Source: Gammaproteobacteria bacterium (GTDB taxonomy: Bacteria; Pseudomonadota; Gammaproteobacteria; UBA5335). Taken from it: a stretch of DNA of 17,560 nucleotides. A program made the position numbers and the translations under genes. The notes under the pieces are model-generated. The model was not told the origin of the DNA and did not search any database. It saw only the letters and a program-made list of their open reading frames with translations. Location: contig WOZT01000199.1 in assembly GCA_011620145.1 (NCBI GenBank), positions 1 to 17,560 of the forward strand. The letters run 5' to 3'. The first letter of the stretch is position 1; every line of letters begins with the position of its first letter. Below are positions 6,527-15,363 of the stretch, in pieces.

Positions 6527-7081
6527 ATGGCGCAACGGGTGAGCTTCGAACTTCTGACCGAGACGCTGATGACCTGTCCGGACGGCCCTGGGCCGGCGGA
6601 GTGTCATGGCCAGATCTGCGGGCTGTTCTGTGGCAGTGCCAAGGCGACCGTGATCGACGCGTTTCTGGAGCGCTGGGCGCGGGATGCCGAGGAGAACGTG
6701 AACGCAGGCGCGCACGCGGTGTTGCGGCGCATGCTGTCCGAAAGCCAGGCCGCGCTGGAAGACACCGATTTGGCCTTTGCGCCCTTGCTCCCCGCCGATG
6801 CGGTTGCACTGGATGTGCGGGTGGGGTCGCTGGCCGAGTGGACACAGGGGTTCCTGTATGGCCTGGTGGAGGCGGGCGCTGACTGGGCCGATGCGCCTGA
6901 AGCGGTGCGCGAGATCATCACCGATTTTGCCGAAATCGCCCGGTTGCGCGCCGGCGGGCTGGCGGACGAGGACGATGAGCAGTCCTATGCCGAGCTGGTG
7001 GAATATGTGCGCATGGGAACCCTCTTGATGCATGCGGAAGGGGCGCAGGCGAGGAAGGTCGCTGCGGAGCGTGGGCCATGA
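6527..7081 (+). CDS. ygfB: UPF0149 family protein YgfB
   Basis: A 184-residue cytoplasmic protein of the UPF0149 (YgfB/YecA-like) family. It has the early CHGQICGLFCG (about 26-36, usually LHGLLCG), the central W..GFLYGL (about 105-113) and the acidic C-terminal DEDDEQSYAELVEYVRM (about 147-163). Most members carry a second helical half like this one. The metal-binding SEC-C tail of the YecA subgroup is missing. The biochemical role is uncertain; in Pseudomonas a YgfB homologue influences ampDh3 and beta-lactam resistance, which I recall rather than see. Its stop overlaps the pepP start (ATGA, 7078-7081). The ATG lacks a clear ribosome-binding site. Confidence 0.9.
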   Translation: MAQRVSFELLTETLMTCPDGPGPAECHGQICGLFCGSAKATVIDAFLERWARDAEENVNAGAHAVLRRMLSESQAALEDTDLAFAPLLPADAVALDVRVGSLAEWTQGFLYGLVEAGADWADAPEAVREIITDFAEIARLRAGGLADEDDEQSYAELVEYVRMGTLLMHAEGAQARKVAAERGP

Positions 7082-8376
7082 CGGCGGAATACGCGCGTCG
7101 CCGGCGACGGCTGATGCAGGCCATTGGTGAGCGGGGCATGGCCATTCTTCCCTCGGCGGTTGAACGGGTGCGCAACCGCGACACCCATTACCCCTTCCGT
7201 CAGGACAGTGATTTTCTGTATCTGAGCGGCTTTCCCGAGCCCGAAGCAGTGATCGTGCTGATGCCAGGTCGGCCGCAGGGGGAATACATCCTGTTCTGTC
7301 GCGAGCGCAACCCCGAACGCGAGCAGTGGGACGGTTTGCGTGCGGGGCCGGAGGGCGCCTGTGGCCATTTTGGCGCCGATGACGCCTTTCCCATCGAGGA
7401 CATCGACGACATCCTGCCGGGTCTGATGGAAGGGCGGTCACGCATCCACTACACCCTGGGGCGGGACGCCGGTTTCGATCAGCGCGTGGTGGGCTGGGTC
7501 AGGCGTCTGCAGGAACAGTCTCGCGCCGGGGTCCATGCCCCGTGGGAAATCGTGTCCCTGGAGCATCATCTGCACGAGATGCGCTTGTTCAAGGGGCGCG
7601 GCGAGCTGGCCCTGATGCGCCGGGCGGCGGCCATCACGGCGGCGGCCCATGCGCGCGGCATGGCCGAGTGCCGCGCGGGCTGGCGCGAGTATGCCCTGGC
7701 GGCGGAATACACCCACGAATTCACGCGCCACGGCGCCACCCATGCCTATCCGCCCATCGTCGGCGGCGGCGCCAACGCCTGCATCCTGCATTACATCGAA
7801 AACGCAGCGGTGTTGAAAAAGGGCGATCTGGTGCTGGTGGATGCCGGCGCCGAGCTGGAAGGGTACGCCGCTGATGTGACGCGCACCTTCCCCGTGGGCG
7901 GGCGCTTCAGCGGTCCCCAGCGGGACATCTATGCCTGTGTGCTGGCAGCCCAGGCCGCCGCCATTGCCGCTGTCAAACCCGGCGCGGACTGGAACGCCCC
8001 CCATGAGGCGGCGGTGCGGGTATTGTGCGAAGGCCTGCGGGATCTGAAGATCCTGCCGGGCAGCCTGGAGGAGATCCTGGCGTCCCAGAGCTATCGGCGC
8101 CATTACATGCACCGCACCGGCCATTGGCTGGGGCTGGACGTGCACGATGTGGGCGATTACAAGGTGGATGACCAGTGGCGGGTGCTGGAGCCGGGCATGG
8201 TGCTGACCGTGGAGCCGGGTTTGTACCTGCGGCCGGCCGAGGATCTCGCCCCGTGCTACGCGAACATCGGCGTGCGCATCGAGGACGACGTGGTGGTCAC
8301 ACGCACGGGCTGTGAGGTGTTGACCGCGCAGGCGCCCAAGGAAATCGCCGAGGTGGAGGCGGTCATGCGCTCATGA
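7078..8376 (+). CDS. pepP: Xaa-Pro aminopeptidase (aminopeptidase P)
   Basis: Dinuclear-metal (usually manganese) peptidase of family M24 that removes an N-terminal residue preceding proline; cytoplasmic. The 432 residues comprise the AMP_N domain (about 1-170) and the pita-bread catalytic domain. All five metal ligands are in place: D255 (VDAGAE), D266 (ADVTRTFP), H349 (RTGHWLGLDVHD), E379 (TVEPGLY) and E402 (RIEDD). These match E. coli PepP D260, D271, H354, E383 and E406 in order and spacing; H356 matches E. coli H361. Start and stop both overlap neighbours by four bases (ygfB and ubiH), placing it inside a tightly coupled operon as in E. coli. Confidence 0.96.
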   Translation: MTAEYARRRRRLMQAIGERGMAILPSAVERVRNRDTHYPFRQDSDFLYLSGFPEPEAVIVLMPGRPQGEYILFCRERNPEREQWDGLRAGPEGACGHFGADDAFPIEDIDDILPGLMEGRSRIHYTLGRDAGFDQRVVGWVRRLQEQSRAGVHAPWEIVSLEHHLHEMRLFKGRGELALMRRAAAITAAAHARGMAECRAGWREYALAAEYTHEFTRHGATHAYPPIVGGGANACILHYIENAAVLKKGDLVLVDAGAELEGYAADVTRTFPVGGRFSGPQRDIYACVLAAQAAAIAAVKPGADWNAPHEAAVRVLCEGLRDLKILPGSLEEILASQSYRRHYMHRTGHWLGLDVHDVGDYKVDDQWRVLEPGMVLTVEPGLYLRPAEDLAPCYANIGVRIEDDVVVTRTGCEVLTAQAPKEIAEVEAVMRS

Positions 8377-9629
8377 GCGTGCGCAGGCTGCACGGCACGG
8401 CCGAGGCGGATCATGACGTGATCCTGGTGGGCGCGGGCCTGGTGGGGGCGGCCTTGGCCCTGGCCTTGGCGCCCCTGTCGCTGCGCATTGCCCTGGTGGA
8501 GGCCCAGCCGCTGGAGCGCATGGAGCAGCCCGGTTACGACGAGCGCAGCACGGCGCTGTCCTATGCCTCCGTGCGCATTCTCGAATCCCTGGGGCTGTGG
8601 GGGATGCTGGCGGATCATGCCAGTCCCATCCGCCACATTCATGTGTCTCAGCAGGGTGGATTCGGAATCAGCCGCTTCGATGCCCGCGAGGTTGGCGTGG
8701 ATGCGCTGGGGCAGGTGGTTCCCAATCATCGACTGATCGAGGTCTTGCTGGATCGGCTACCGCAGCAGCCCGGCCTGACCCTGCACGTTCCTGCCCGGGT
8801 GACGGCGGTGAGCCAGGATGGGGCGCGCATGCGGGTGCGCCTGGAAGGCCCCGAGGGGCCAATGGATCTGAGCAGCCGCTTGCTGGTGGCGGCCGATGGG
8901 GCCGAATCGCCCGTGCGGGCCCTGCTGGGTATCGGCGTGACGCGGCGGGATTATGGGCAAAGCGCCATCATCGCCAATGTGACCCCGGGATTGCCCCACG
9001 GGGGGCGGGCTTTCGAGCGCTTCACCCCCGAGGGTCCCGTCGCCCTGCTGCCGCTGGGCGAGCGCTGCGCCCTGGTCTGGACCGTGCCGTCGCGCGCCCA
9101 GGAATGGGCGCTGGAACTGTCGGAAGGGCGCTTCCTGGATCAACTGGAGGCCCGTTTCGGTCGTCGTCTGGGACGTTTCCAGCGGGTAGGGCGTCGCCAG
9201 GCCTATCCCCTGAGCCTGGTGCGCGCCCGGCGCATGGTGGAGGGCCGCGCCGTGCTGTTGGGCAACGCCGCGCATGCCATCCATCCGGTGGCGGGGCTGG
9301 GGTTCAACCTGGCGCTGCGGGAGGCGGCAATCCTGGCGGAGGTGCTGGCCCAAGGCCACGATCCGGGTGATCGGGACGTGCTGGAGCGTTTCGAGCAGCG
9401 GGTGCAGCCCTACCAGGATCGGCTCATTGCCTTCTCCGACCGACTGCCACGGCTGTTCGGACAGCGCTTTCCCGGCTTCAGCCATGCCCGCAGTCTGGGC
9501 CTGCTGGGTCTTGATCTGTTGCCGGGCGCCAAGACCGGTTTTGTCCTGCACGCCATGGGTCTGGATGGCGCCATGCCGGCCCTGGCCCGGCAAACGGACC
9601 CTGGCGCACGGATGGAAACTGGCCCATGA
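8373..9629 (+). CDS. ubiH: 2-octaprenyl-6-methoxyphenol hydroxylase UbiH
   Basis: FAD-dependent monooxygenase of ubiquinone synthesis, hydroxylating C4 of the ring with NAD(P)H and oxygen. The 418 residues contain the dinucleotide motif GAGLVG (20-25) ending at E43, the DG motif (D175-G176 in AADGAESPVRALLG) and the second FAD motif in the UbiH form GNAAHAIHPVAGLGFN (297-312), with N where UbiI/UbiF-type proteins have D. E. coli UbiH has 392 aa; the extra length is a short basic N-terminus and the C-terminal tail. ATG overlaps the pepP stop (8373-8376) and the stop overlaps ubiI (9626-9629). Confidence 0.93.
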   Translation: MSVRRLHGTAEADHDVILVGAGLVGAALALALAPLSLRIALVEAQPLERMEQPGYDERSTALSYASVRILESLGLWGMLADHASPIRHIHVSQQGGFGISRFDAREVGVDALGQVVPNHRLIEVLLDRLPQQPGLTLHVPARVTAVSQDGARMRVRLEGPEGPMDLSSRLLVAADGAESPVRALLGIGVTRRDYGQSAIIANVTPGLPHGGRAFERFTPEGPVALLPLGERCALVWTVPSRAQEWALELSEGRFLDQLEARFGRRLGRFQRVGRRQAYPLSLVRARRMVEGRAVLLGNAAHAIHPVAGLGFNLALREAAILAEVLAQGHDPGDRDVLERFEQRVQPYQDRLIAFSDRLPRLFGQRFPGFSHARSLGLLGLDLLPGAKTGFVLHAMGLDGAMPALARQTDPGARMETGP

Positions 9630-10840
9630 CGCATGCCACCGAACGCTGTGATGTCGCCATTGTCGGTGGGGGCCTGGTGGGCACCCCGCTGGCCTGTGCC
9701 CTGGCCGAGCTGGGATTGTCCGTGGCACTGGTGGAGGCCGCCCTGCCGCCACCCCTGGCGCCGGAGTCTCCCCTGGACATTCGGGTTTCCGCCATTGCAC
9801 CGGCCAGTGAGGCTTGGCTGCGCGCCTTGGGCGTCTGGCAACGCATGCCGGAGACGCGCCTGTGCGCTTATCGGCGCATGCATGTCTGGGACCGGGGCGG
9901 GGCGATCGATTTCGATGCCGCCACGGTGCCGGCCGAACGGCTGGGCACCATCGTGGAGAACCGCCTGATCCAGCAGGCGGCCCTGGAGGCGCTGGGCGAG
10001 CATCCCCGGATTCGTTGTTACGTCCCGCTGCGGGCCAAGGCCCTGGGTTGGAGCGGGGAGCGGGCGCGCTTGACGCTGGCGGATGGGACGGTGCTGGAGG
10101 CGGCCCTGGTGGTTGGCGCGGATGGGGCCGATTCGGGAATCCGCGCCCTGGCGGGCATTCCCAGCTTCGGCCACGACTACGACCAATGGGCCATCATGAC
10201 CCAGGTGCGGACCGAGCGGCCGCACGACCACACCGCATGGCAGCGCTTCCTGCCGGATGGTCCTCTGGCCTTCCTGCCGTTGGCGGATGGCCGCTGCGCC
10301 ATTGTCTGGTCCTGCACCACGGCCATCGCCCGCGCTTACATGGACCTGCCCGATGAGGCATTCCTGCGGGCGTTGACCGATGGCAGCGAGGGTCTGCTTG
10401 GAACGGTCCTCGCCTGTGGGCCGCGGGTCAGTTTCCCGCTGCGGCTGGTCCATGCCGTGCGTTATGTGGGGGAGCGCGTGGTGCTGGTGGGGGATGCGGC
10501 GCATCTGGTCCATCCCCTGGCGGGGCAGGGGGTGAACCTGGGGTATCAGGATGCCATGGCCCTGGTGACGGCCATTCGTCAGGGACGCGCGCAGGGACGT
10601 GATGCGGGAGAATCCTGGGTTCTGGGTCGCTATCAACGCCTGCGTCGCGCGCACAATCTGCTTACGGCGGGTTCGATGGATGGCTTCAAATACCTGTTCG
10701 GAAACGTGAACCCGGTCCTTTCGGGCTTGCGCAACTTAGGCCTGGCCGGCGTGGATCGGCTGGGGCTGGTCAAGCGCGCTATCATGCGCCAGGCCATGGG
10801 ACTGAATCCGGATGTGCCAGAGGTCGGCAAAGAAGGCTGA
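9626..10840 (+). CDS. ubiI: FAD-dependent ubiquinone hydroxylase, UbiI (VisC) type
   Basis: Second flavin monooxygenase of the pair, sharing fold and motifs with UbiH: GGGLVG (14-19), DG motif D166-G167, and GDAAHLVHPLAGQGVNLG (289-306). Its C-terminal pattern, VDRLGLVKRAIMRQAMGL, is typical of the UbiI/UbiF branch. Position directly before gcvT, after pepP and ubiH, is that of E. coli ubiI, which hydroxylates ring C5; I take the name from this. Sequence alone does not exclude a C6-hydroxylating UbiF-like or broader-specificity enzyme. The 404 aa are close to E. coli UbiI (400 aa). The stop codon lies in the loop of a terminator-like hairpin. Confidence 0.88.
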   Translation: MTHATERCDVAIVGGGLVGTPLACALAELGLSVALVEAALPPPLAPESPLDIRVSAIAPASEAWLRALGVWQRMPETRLCAYRRMHVWDRGGAIDFDAATVPAERLGTIVENRLIQQAALEALGEHPRIRCYVPLRAKALGWSGERARLTLADGTVLEAALVVGADGADSGIRALAGIPSFGHDYDQWAIMTQVRTERPHDHTAWQRFLPDGPLAFLPLADGRCAIVWSCTTAIARAYMDLPDEAFLRALTDGSEGLLGTVLACGPRVSFPLRLVHAVRYVGERVVLVGDAAHLVHPLAGQGVNLGYQDAMALVTAIRQGRAQGRDAGESWVLGRYQRLRRAHNLLTAGSMDGFKYLFGNVNPVLSGLRNLGLAGVDRLGLVKRAIMRQAMGLNPDVPEVGKEG

Positions 10841-10855
10841 ACCCGACGCCTTTTT
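10830..10855 (+). terminator. Candidate terminator at the end of the ubi operon
   Basis: AAGAAGGC (10830-10837) can pair with GCCTTTTT (10848-10855), eight pairs including one G-U, and the right arm runs into the T-tract. The ubiI TGA is in the 10-base loop. The GC core is only three or four pairs, so efficiency may be modest. Confidence 0.45.
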
Positions 10856-10870
10856 GTTGCGGTAGTATGC

Positions 10871-10904
10871 ACCGCTGGCCAGTCAGGTCGGCCGGTCCTT
10901 TTTT
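10871..10904 (+). terminator. Second terminator or attenuator in the gcvT leader
   Basis: ACCG..GGCC (10871-10880) pairs with GGCCGGT (10890-10896), with a bulge in the left arm, followed by six T (10899-10904). It ends only three bases before the gcvT ribosome-binding site. A weak -10-like TAGTAT lies at 10863-10868 with no good -35. Placed so close to gcvT it may act as an attenuator for readthrough transcripts rather than as a simple end of the previous operon. Confidence 0.45.
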
Positions 10905-10918
10905 AGCCAGGAGGCTGC

Positions 10919-12016
10919 GTGAACCAGCGTACCGTCCTTTATGACAGCCACGTGGCGGCGGGTGGGCGGATGGTGCCCTTTTCCGGTTGGGACATGCCCT
11001 TGCATTATGGCTCCCAGTTGCAGGAACACCACCGCGTGCGGGCCGAAGTGGGGATGTTCGACGTCTCCCACATGACGGTCATCGACCTGGCCGGTCCCGG
11101 GTCCCGGGCCTTCCTGCGGCGCCTGCTGGCGAACGATGTGGCCCGGCTCAGCGCGCCTGGCAGCGCCCTCTATGGCTGCATGCTGAACCATGAAGGCGGG
11201 ATTCTCGACGACCTCATCGTCTATCTCCGCGGCGAGGAGCGCTTCCGTCTGGTGGTCAATGCCGCCACGCGCGACAGCGATCTGTCCTGGATGCGGGCGC
11301 GGCTGGCGGAAATGCCGGATGCGGCGCAACTGACCCATCGTCCCGATCTGGCGATGCTGGCGGTACAAGGCCCCATGGCCGAACTCGCCCTGGCAAAGGT
11401 GTTTTCTGCCGAGACGATGTCCGCCGTGCATGCGTTGTCTGCGTTCCAGTTCATCGAGCGGCCGGAAGGCTTCATCGCCCGCACCGGCTATACAGGCGAG
11501 GACGGCTTTGAAATCCTGCTGCCGGCGCAAGCAGCGCCGGCCCTGTGGCGCGCGCTGTTGACGGCAGGCGTGCCGCCCTGCGGCCTGGGCGCCCGGGACA
11601 CGCTGCGCCTGGAAGCGGGCCTGAGCCTGTACGGCACCGATCTGGATGCGGACCACACACCCCAGGAATGCGGTCTGGGCTGGACCGTGGCCTTGGCGCC
11701 GGAGGGACGGGACTTCATCGGCCGCGCCGCTCTGGCGGCGCGCACCCCCCGTTGCCGCCAGGTGGGTCTGGTGCTCCAGGGCCGCGGCGTGCTGCGCAAT
11801 GGTCTGACGGTGCGCTTGCCGGGTGGGGCGGAAGGCCGGATCACCAGTGGCGGTTTTTCTCCGACCTTGCAGCGCGCCATTGCCCTGGCGCGGGTGCCGC
11901 TGGGGCCTGCAAGTCTTTGCGAGGTCCTGCTGCGAGGTCAGGCGCTACCGGCCCGGGTGGTCAAGCCGCCTTTCGTGCGGCATGGACTGGCCTGTGTTGA
12001 CCTGAACAGCCTTTAA
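10919..12016 (+). CDS. gcvT: Glycine cleavage system T-protein (aminomethyltransferase)
   Basis: Transfers the aminomethyl carbon from lipoyl-H-protein to tetrahydrofolate, giving 5,10-methylene-THF and ammonia. The 365 residues (E. coli 364) begin in the family way, LYDSHVAAGGRMVPFSGWDM (7-26), followed by GMFDVSHM, the folate-site GGILDDLIVY with acidic residues D97/D98, and RTGYTGEDGFEI. The C-terminal barrel has GLGWTVAL and GGFSP. Start is GTG, supported by CCAGGAGG (10907-10914) four bases upstream; no in-frame ATG fits. First gene of the gcvT-gcvH-gcvPA-gcvPB run. No glycine riboswitch fits in the 78-base leader. Confidence 0.96.
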   Translation: MNQRTVLYDSHVAAGGRMVPFSGWDMPLHYGSQLQEHHRVRAEVGMFDVSHMTVIDLAGPGSRAFLRRLLANDVARLSAPGSALYGCMLNHEGGILDDLIVYLRGEERFRLVVNAATRDSDLSWMRARLAEMPDAAQLTHRPDLAMLAVQGPMAELALAKVFSAETMSAVHALSAFQFIERPEGFIARTGYTGEDGFEILLPAQAAPALWRALLTAGVPPCGLGARDTLRLEAGLSLYGTDLDADHTPQECGLGWTVALAPEGRDFIGRAALAARTPRCRQVGLVLQGRGVLRNGLTVRLPGGAEGRITSGGFSPTLQRAIALARVPLGPASLCEVLLRGQALPARVVKPPFVRHGLACVDLNSL

Positions 12017-12046
12017 GTCTCCCGAGTTTTCCATGGAGTTTCCGTA

Positions 12047-12439
12047 ATGAGCCAGATTCCGGCCGATCTCAAGTATGTGTCCACCCATGAATGGCTGCGC
12101 TCTACGGCCGATGGCAGCCTCGAGGTGGGGATTACCGACCACGCCCAGGACGCCCTGGGCGACCTGGTGTTCGTGGAGCTGCCCGAGGTGGGGCGCGAGG
12201 TGACGGCGGGCGAGGCTTGCGCCGTCGTGGAATCGGTGAAGGCCGCCTCCGACATCTATGCCCCGGTGGCAGGTCGGATCGTGGCGGTCAATCCGGTACT
12301 CATCGACCAGCCCGAACAGGTGAACCAGGACTGCTACGGGAGCGGCTGGCTGTTTCGGCTGGTGCCGGCATCCTCGGCGGAGCTGACGGCGTTGCTGGAT
12401 GCGCAGGCCTATCGCGACCTGTTGAATCAGGGCGCTTGA
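12047..12439 (+). CDS. gcvH: Glycine cleavage system H-protein
   Basis: Small lipoyl carrier that shuttles the aminomethyl group between P-, T- and L-proteins. The 130 residues (E. coli 129) show THEWL (13-17), the hammerhead fold signatures [19 protein letters not shown] (28-46) and the lipoylation site [13 protein letters not shown] with K65 as acceptor, followed by [15 protein letters not shown] about ten bases before the ATG supports the start. It sits 30 bases after gcvT and 14 bases before gcvPA. Confidence 0.97.
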   Translation: MSQIPADLKYVSTHEWLRSTADGSLEVGITDHAQDALGDLVFVELPEVGREVTAGEACAVVESVKAASDIYAPVAGRIVAVNPVLIDQPEQVNQDCYGSGWLFRLVPASSAELTALLDAQAYRDLLNQGA

Positions 12440-12453
12440 GGAGAAAGGTCGCG

Positions 12454-13818
12454 ATGCCATTCATTCCCCATACGGCCGATGACGTACAGGCCATGCTGGC
12501 AGCGATCGGAGTGCCTGAGATCGCCAGCCTGTTCGATGAGATTCCCGCCTCCTTGCGCTGGACCCGTGTGGAGGGTGTGCCGCCAGGTTTGCCGGAGATG
12601 GCGATCAACCGCCTCATGCGCGAGCGCGCCGCCAAGGATGCGGCCGATCTGTGTTTCCTGGGCGCGGGAGCCTATGAACACCACATCCCCGCTGCGGTCT
12701 GGGAGATTGCCACCCGCGGAGAGTTCTACAGCGCCTATACGCCCTACCAGGCCGAGGCCAGTCAGGGCACGCTGCAACTGATCTACGAATACCAGTCCAT
12801 GATGACTGCGCTGATGGCCATGGATATCTCCAATGCCTCCCTCTACGACGGCGCCTCGGCGCTGGCCGAGGCGGTGCTGATGGCGCTGCGGGCCAATCGC
12901 CACAATGATGCGCAGCGGGTGTGGATGCCGGCCGCGGTGCATCCCCACTACCGCGAGACGGTGCGCACCATCGTCGAGGGCCAGGGCATCGAGCTGGTCG
13001 AAGTGCCTTATGATCCGGCGACGGGGGTGACCCTGGCGGCGTCGCTGGACGCATTGCCCGACGCGGCGGCCCTGGTGGTGCCCCAACCCAATTTCTTTGG
13101 GCGTCTGGAAGATATTGATGCCCTGACCGACGCCGCCCGGGCGCGAGGGGCCTTGGTCATCGCCCTGGTCAATCCCCTCGCCATGGCGATACTCAAGCCA
13201 CCCGGACAATGGGGTGATGCGGCCGGCGGCGGAGCGGATATTGCCTGTGGCGAGGGCCAGCCCCTTGGTGTTCCCCTGGCGGGCGGCGGTCCTTACTACG
13301 GTTTTTTGTGCTGCCGCCGCGAGCATGTCCGGCAGATGCCCGGTCGGATTGTGGGACGGACCGTCGATCGCGATGGCCGTGCGGGATTCACCCTCACCCT
13401 GCAGCCGCGCGAACAGCACATCCGGCGTGCCAAGGCCACCTCCAACATCTGCACCAACCAGGGGCTGATGGTGACGGCCTCCACCATCCACATGGCGCTG
13501 CTGGGCGCCGAGGGACTGGCCCGCGTCGCCCTCACCTCCCATGCGCGTGCCCATGCGCTGGCGACTCAGCTGGCCGCCTTGCCGGGGGTCATGCTGCGAT
13601 TCGGCGGACCGTTTTTCCATGAGTTTGTCCTGGTCCTGCCTCGACCCGTGGCGCCTGTGCTTGATGCCCTGGCCGGCGCGGGCATCCTGGGGGGCTTTGA
13701 TCTGTCCGGGACCTATCCGGAACTGGGGCATGCGCTGCTGGTGTGCGCCACTGAAACCCGTACCCCGGCTGATCTGGCGCGCTATGCCGCGGCGCTGGAA
13801 CAGATCCTGGTCGCTTAA
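12454..13818 (+). CDS. gcvPA: Glycine dehydrogenase (decarboxylating) subunit 1
   Basis: N-terminal half of the PLP-dependent P-protein, as a separate polypeptide of 454 aa; it partners with GcvPB to decarboxylate glycine and load the H-protein. Motifs: [16 protein letters not shown] (68-83), [15 protein letters not shown] (about 91-105), [17 protein letters not shown] (from 267), PGRIVGRT and [10 protein letters not shown] (S330-Q336). The frame is open back to 12091 inside gcvH, but the family start MPFIPHT and GAGGAGAAAGG just upstream of 12454 fix the ATG. E. coli has one fused GcvP of about 957 aa; the split form is the Bacillus/Thermus and many-proteobacteria type. Six bases separate its stop from the next open start. 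Confidence 0.96.
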   Translation: MPFIPHTADDVQAMLAAIGVPEIASLFDEIPASLRWTRVEGVPPGLPEMAINRLMRERAAKDAADLCFLGAGAYEHHIPAAVWEIATRGEFYSAYTPYQAEASQGTLQLIYEYQSMMTALMAMDISNASLYDGASALAEAVLMALRANRHNDAQRVWMPAAVHPHYRETVRTIVEGQGIELVEVPYDPATGVTLAASLDALPDAAALVVPQPNFFGRLEDIDALTDAARARGALVIALVNPLAMAILKPPGQWGDAAGGGADIACGEGQPLGVPLAGGGPYYGFLCCRREHVRQMPGRIVGRTVDRDGRAGFTLTLQPREQHIRRAKATSNICTNQGLMVTASTIHMALLGAEGLARVALTSHARAHALATQLAALPGVMLRFGGPFFHEFVLVLPRPVAPVLDALAGAGILGGFDLSGTYPELGHALLVCATETRTPADLARYAAALEQILVA

Positions 13819-13836
13819 GGAGCATTGGACCCGAGC

Positions 13837-15342
13837 ATGGAACCATCACGGAATACCCCAAGCCCGCCACTGATCTTCGAACAGGGTGCGCCCGGGCGGC
13901 GCGCCTATGCCCAGGCCCCGGCCGCCACGGCGCAATGGGACGACCTGCCCCTGCACTTGCGTCGTGCGGAGCCGCCCTGCCTGCCCGAGGTTTCCGAGCT
14001 GCAGGTCGTGCGGCATTACACCCGGCTGTCGCAGCGCAATTTCTCCATCGACACCCAGTTCTACCCGCTGGGTTCGTGCACCATGAAATACAACCCGCGG
14101 GCCTGCAACACGCTGGCGATGCTGCCGGGTTTCCTCAATCGTCACCCACTGGCCCCTGCCGCCGGGGGGCAGGGTTTCCTGGCCTGTCTGCATGAGCTGC
14201 AGGAAATCCTGCAGGCGGTGACCGGCATGCAAGCCGTCTCCCTGACGCCCATGGCGGGTGCCCAGGGCGAGTTGGCCGGGATGGCCATGATCCGCGCCTA
14301 TCATCGCGCCCGCGGTGATCATGCCCGCACCGAGGTGCTGGTCCCCGACGCCGCTCACGGCACCAATCCCGCGACGGCGGTGATGTGCGGCTATACCGTG
14401 CGGGAGATTCCCACCGACCGGTCGGGCGATGTGGATCTGGCGGCCCTCAAGGCGGCGTTGGGACCCCAGACCGCCGCCATCATGCTCACCAATCCCTCCA
14501 CCCTGGGCGTGTTCGAGCGGCGCATCACCGAGATTGCCGGGCTGGTGCACGAGGCCGGCGGCCTGCTCTACTACGATGGCGCCAACCTGAATGCCATCCT
14601 GGGTCAGGTGCGTCCTGGCGACATGGGTTTTGATGTGGTGCACATGAATCTGCACAAGACCTTCGCCACTCCCCACGGCGGCGGGGGTCCCGGCTCCGGT
14701 GCAGTGGGGGTGGGCGAACGCCTGCAACCGTTCCTCCCCATCCCCTATGTCCTGCGCGAGGGGGAAACCTATCGCTGGGCCGAGCGCGCCGACTGCCCCG
14801 AAACCATCGGCCGGCTGTCGGCCTTCATGGGCAATGCCGGGGTGTTGTTGCGGGCCTATGTCTATGCCCGGCTGCTGGGAGCGGAGGGCATGGCGCGGGT
14901 GGGGGCTTATGCCACCTTGAGCGCCAACTACCTGCTCGCGCGCCTGACGGCGCTGGGCTACGAGCCGGCCTATCCGGGGCGGCGCGCCAGCCATGAATTC
15001 ACCTTGAGTCTCAAGGAATTGACGACGCGCACCGGAATCACTGCCCTGGATGTGGCCAAACGGCTGCTGGATCACGACTTCCACGCCCCGACGGTCTATT
15101 TTCCGCAACTGGTGCCCGAATGCCTGCTGATCGAGCCGACCGAAACCGAGAGCAAGCAGGATCTGGACCGCTTCGTCGCGGCCATGGCGTCGATCCGGGA
15201 CGAAGCGGTCCAGGCGCCGGAGCGGTTGCGGGAAGCGCCTCATCACCTGCCGGTGCGGCGGCTGGATGAAGTGCGGGCGGCGCGCGAACCGGATTTGCGC
15301 TGGCAACGCCCCCATGCCACGCCAACCGATAATCTGGCCTGA
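13837..15342 (+). CDS. gcvPB: Glycine dehydrogenase (decarboxylating) subunit 2
   Basis: C-terminal half of the P-protein, carrying the PLP lysine: HMNLHKTFATPHGGGGPGSG with K274 (numbered from this ATG). Other family marks are PLIFEQGAPGRRAY near the start, FYPLGSCTMKYNPR, LTPMAGAQGELAGM and AAHGTNPATA. The length of 501 aa is normal for GcvPB. The start is uncertain: ATG at 13837 is 14 bases from AAGGAG (13817-13822), rather far, while TTG at 13825 is too close. I prefer the ATG because homologues start shortly before the PLIFE motif. With gcvT, gcvH and gcvPA it completes the complex apart from the shared L-protein (lpd), which is not in the window. Confidence 0.95.
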   Translation: MEPSRNTPSPPLIFEQGAPGRRAYAQAPAATAQWDDLPLHLRRAEPPCLPEVSELQVVRHYTRLSQRNFSIDTQFYPLGSCTMKYNPRACNTLAMLPGFLNRHPLAPAAGGQGFLACLHELQEILQAVTGMQAVSLTPMAGAQGELAGMAMIRAYHRARGDHARTEVLVPDAAHGTNPATAVMCGYTVREIPTDRSGDVDLAALKAALGPQTAAIMLTNPSTLGVFERRITEIAGLVHEAGGLLYYDGANLNAILGQVRPGDMGFDVVHMNLHKTFATPHGGGGPGSGAVGVGERLQPFLPIPYVLREGETYRWAERADCPETIGRLSAFMGNAGVLLRAYVYARLLGAEGMARVGAYATLSANYLLARLTALGYEPAYPGRRASHEFTLSLKELTTRTGITALDVAKRLLDHDFHAPTVYFPQLVPECLLIEPTETESKQDLDRFVAAMASIRDEAVQAPERLREAPHHLPVRRLDEVRAAREPDLRWQRPHATPTDNLA

Positions 15343-15363
15343 AACAACGACCCCAGGATGCCC

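Noticed and set aside
9410..10654. A 414-codon minus frame opposite ubiH/ubiI
   Set aside because: Shadow of two confidently assigned genes; no motif, Gln/Arg/Gly-rich.
10841..10918. Glycine riboswitch before gcvT
   Set aside because: The gap is 78 bases and is filled by two terminator-like hairpins; I see none of the conserved glycine-aptamer sequence.
12091..12453. Extension of gcvPA upstream into gcvH
   Set aside because: The reading frame is merely open; gcvH is unmistakable in the other frame and a strong ribosome-binding site precedes the ATG at 12454.
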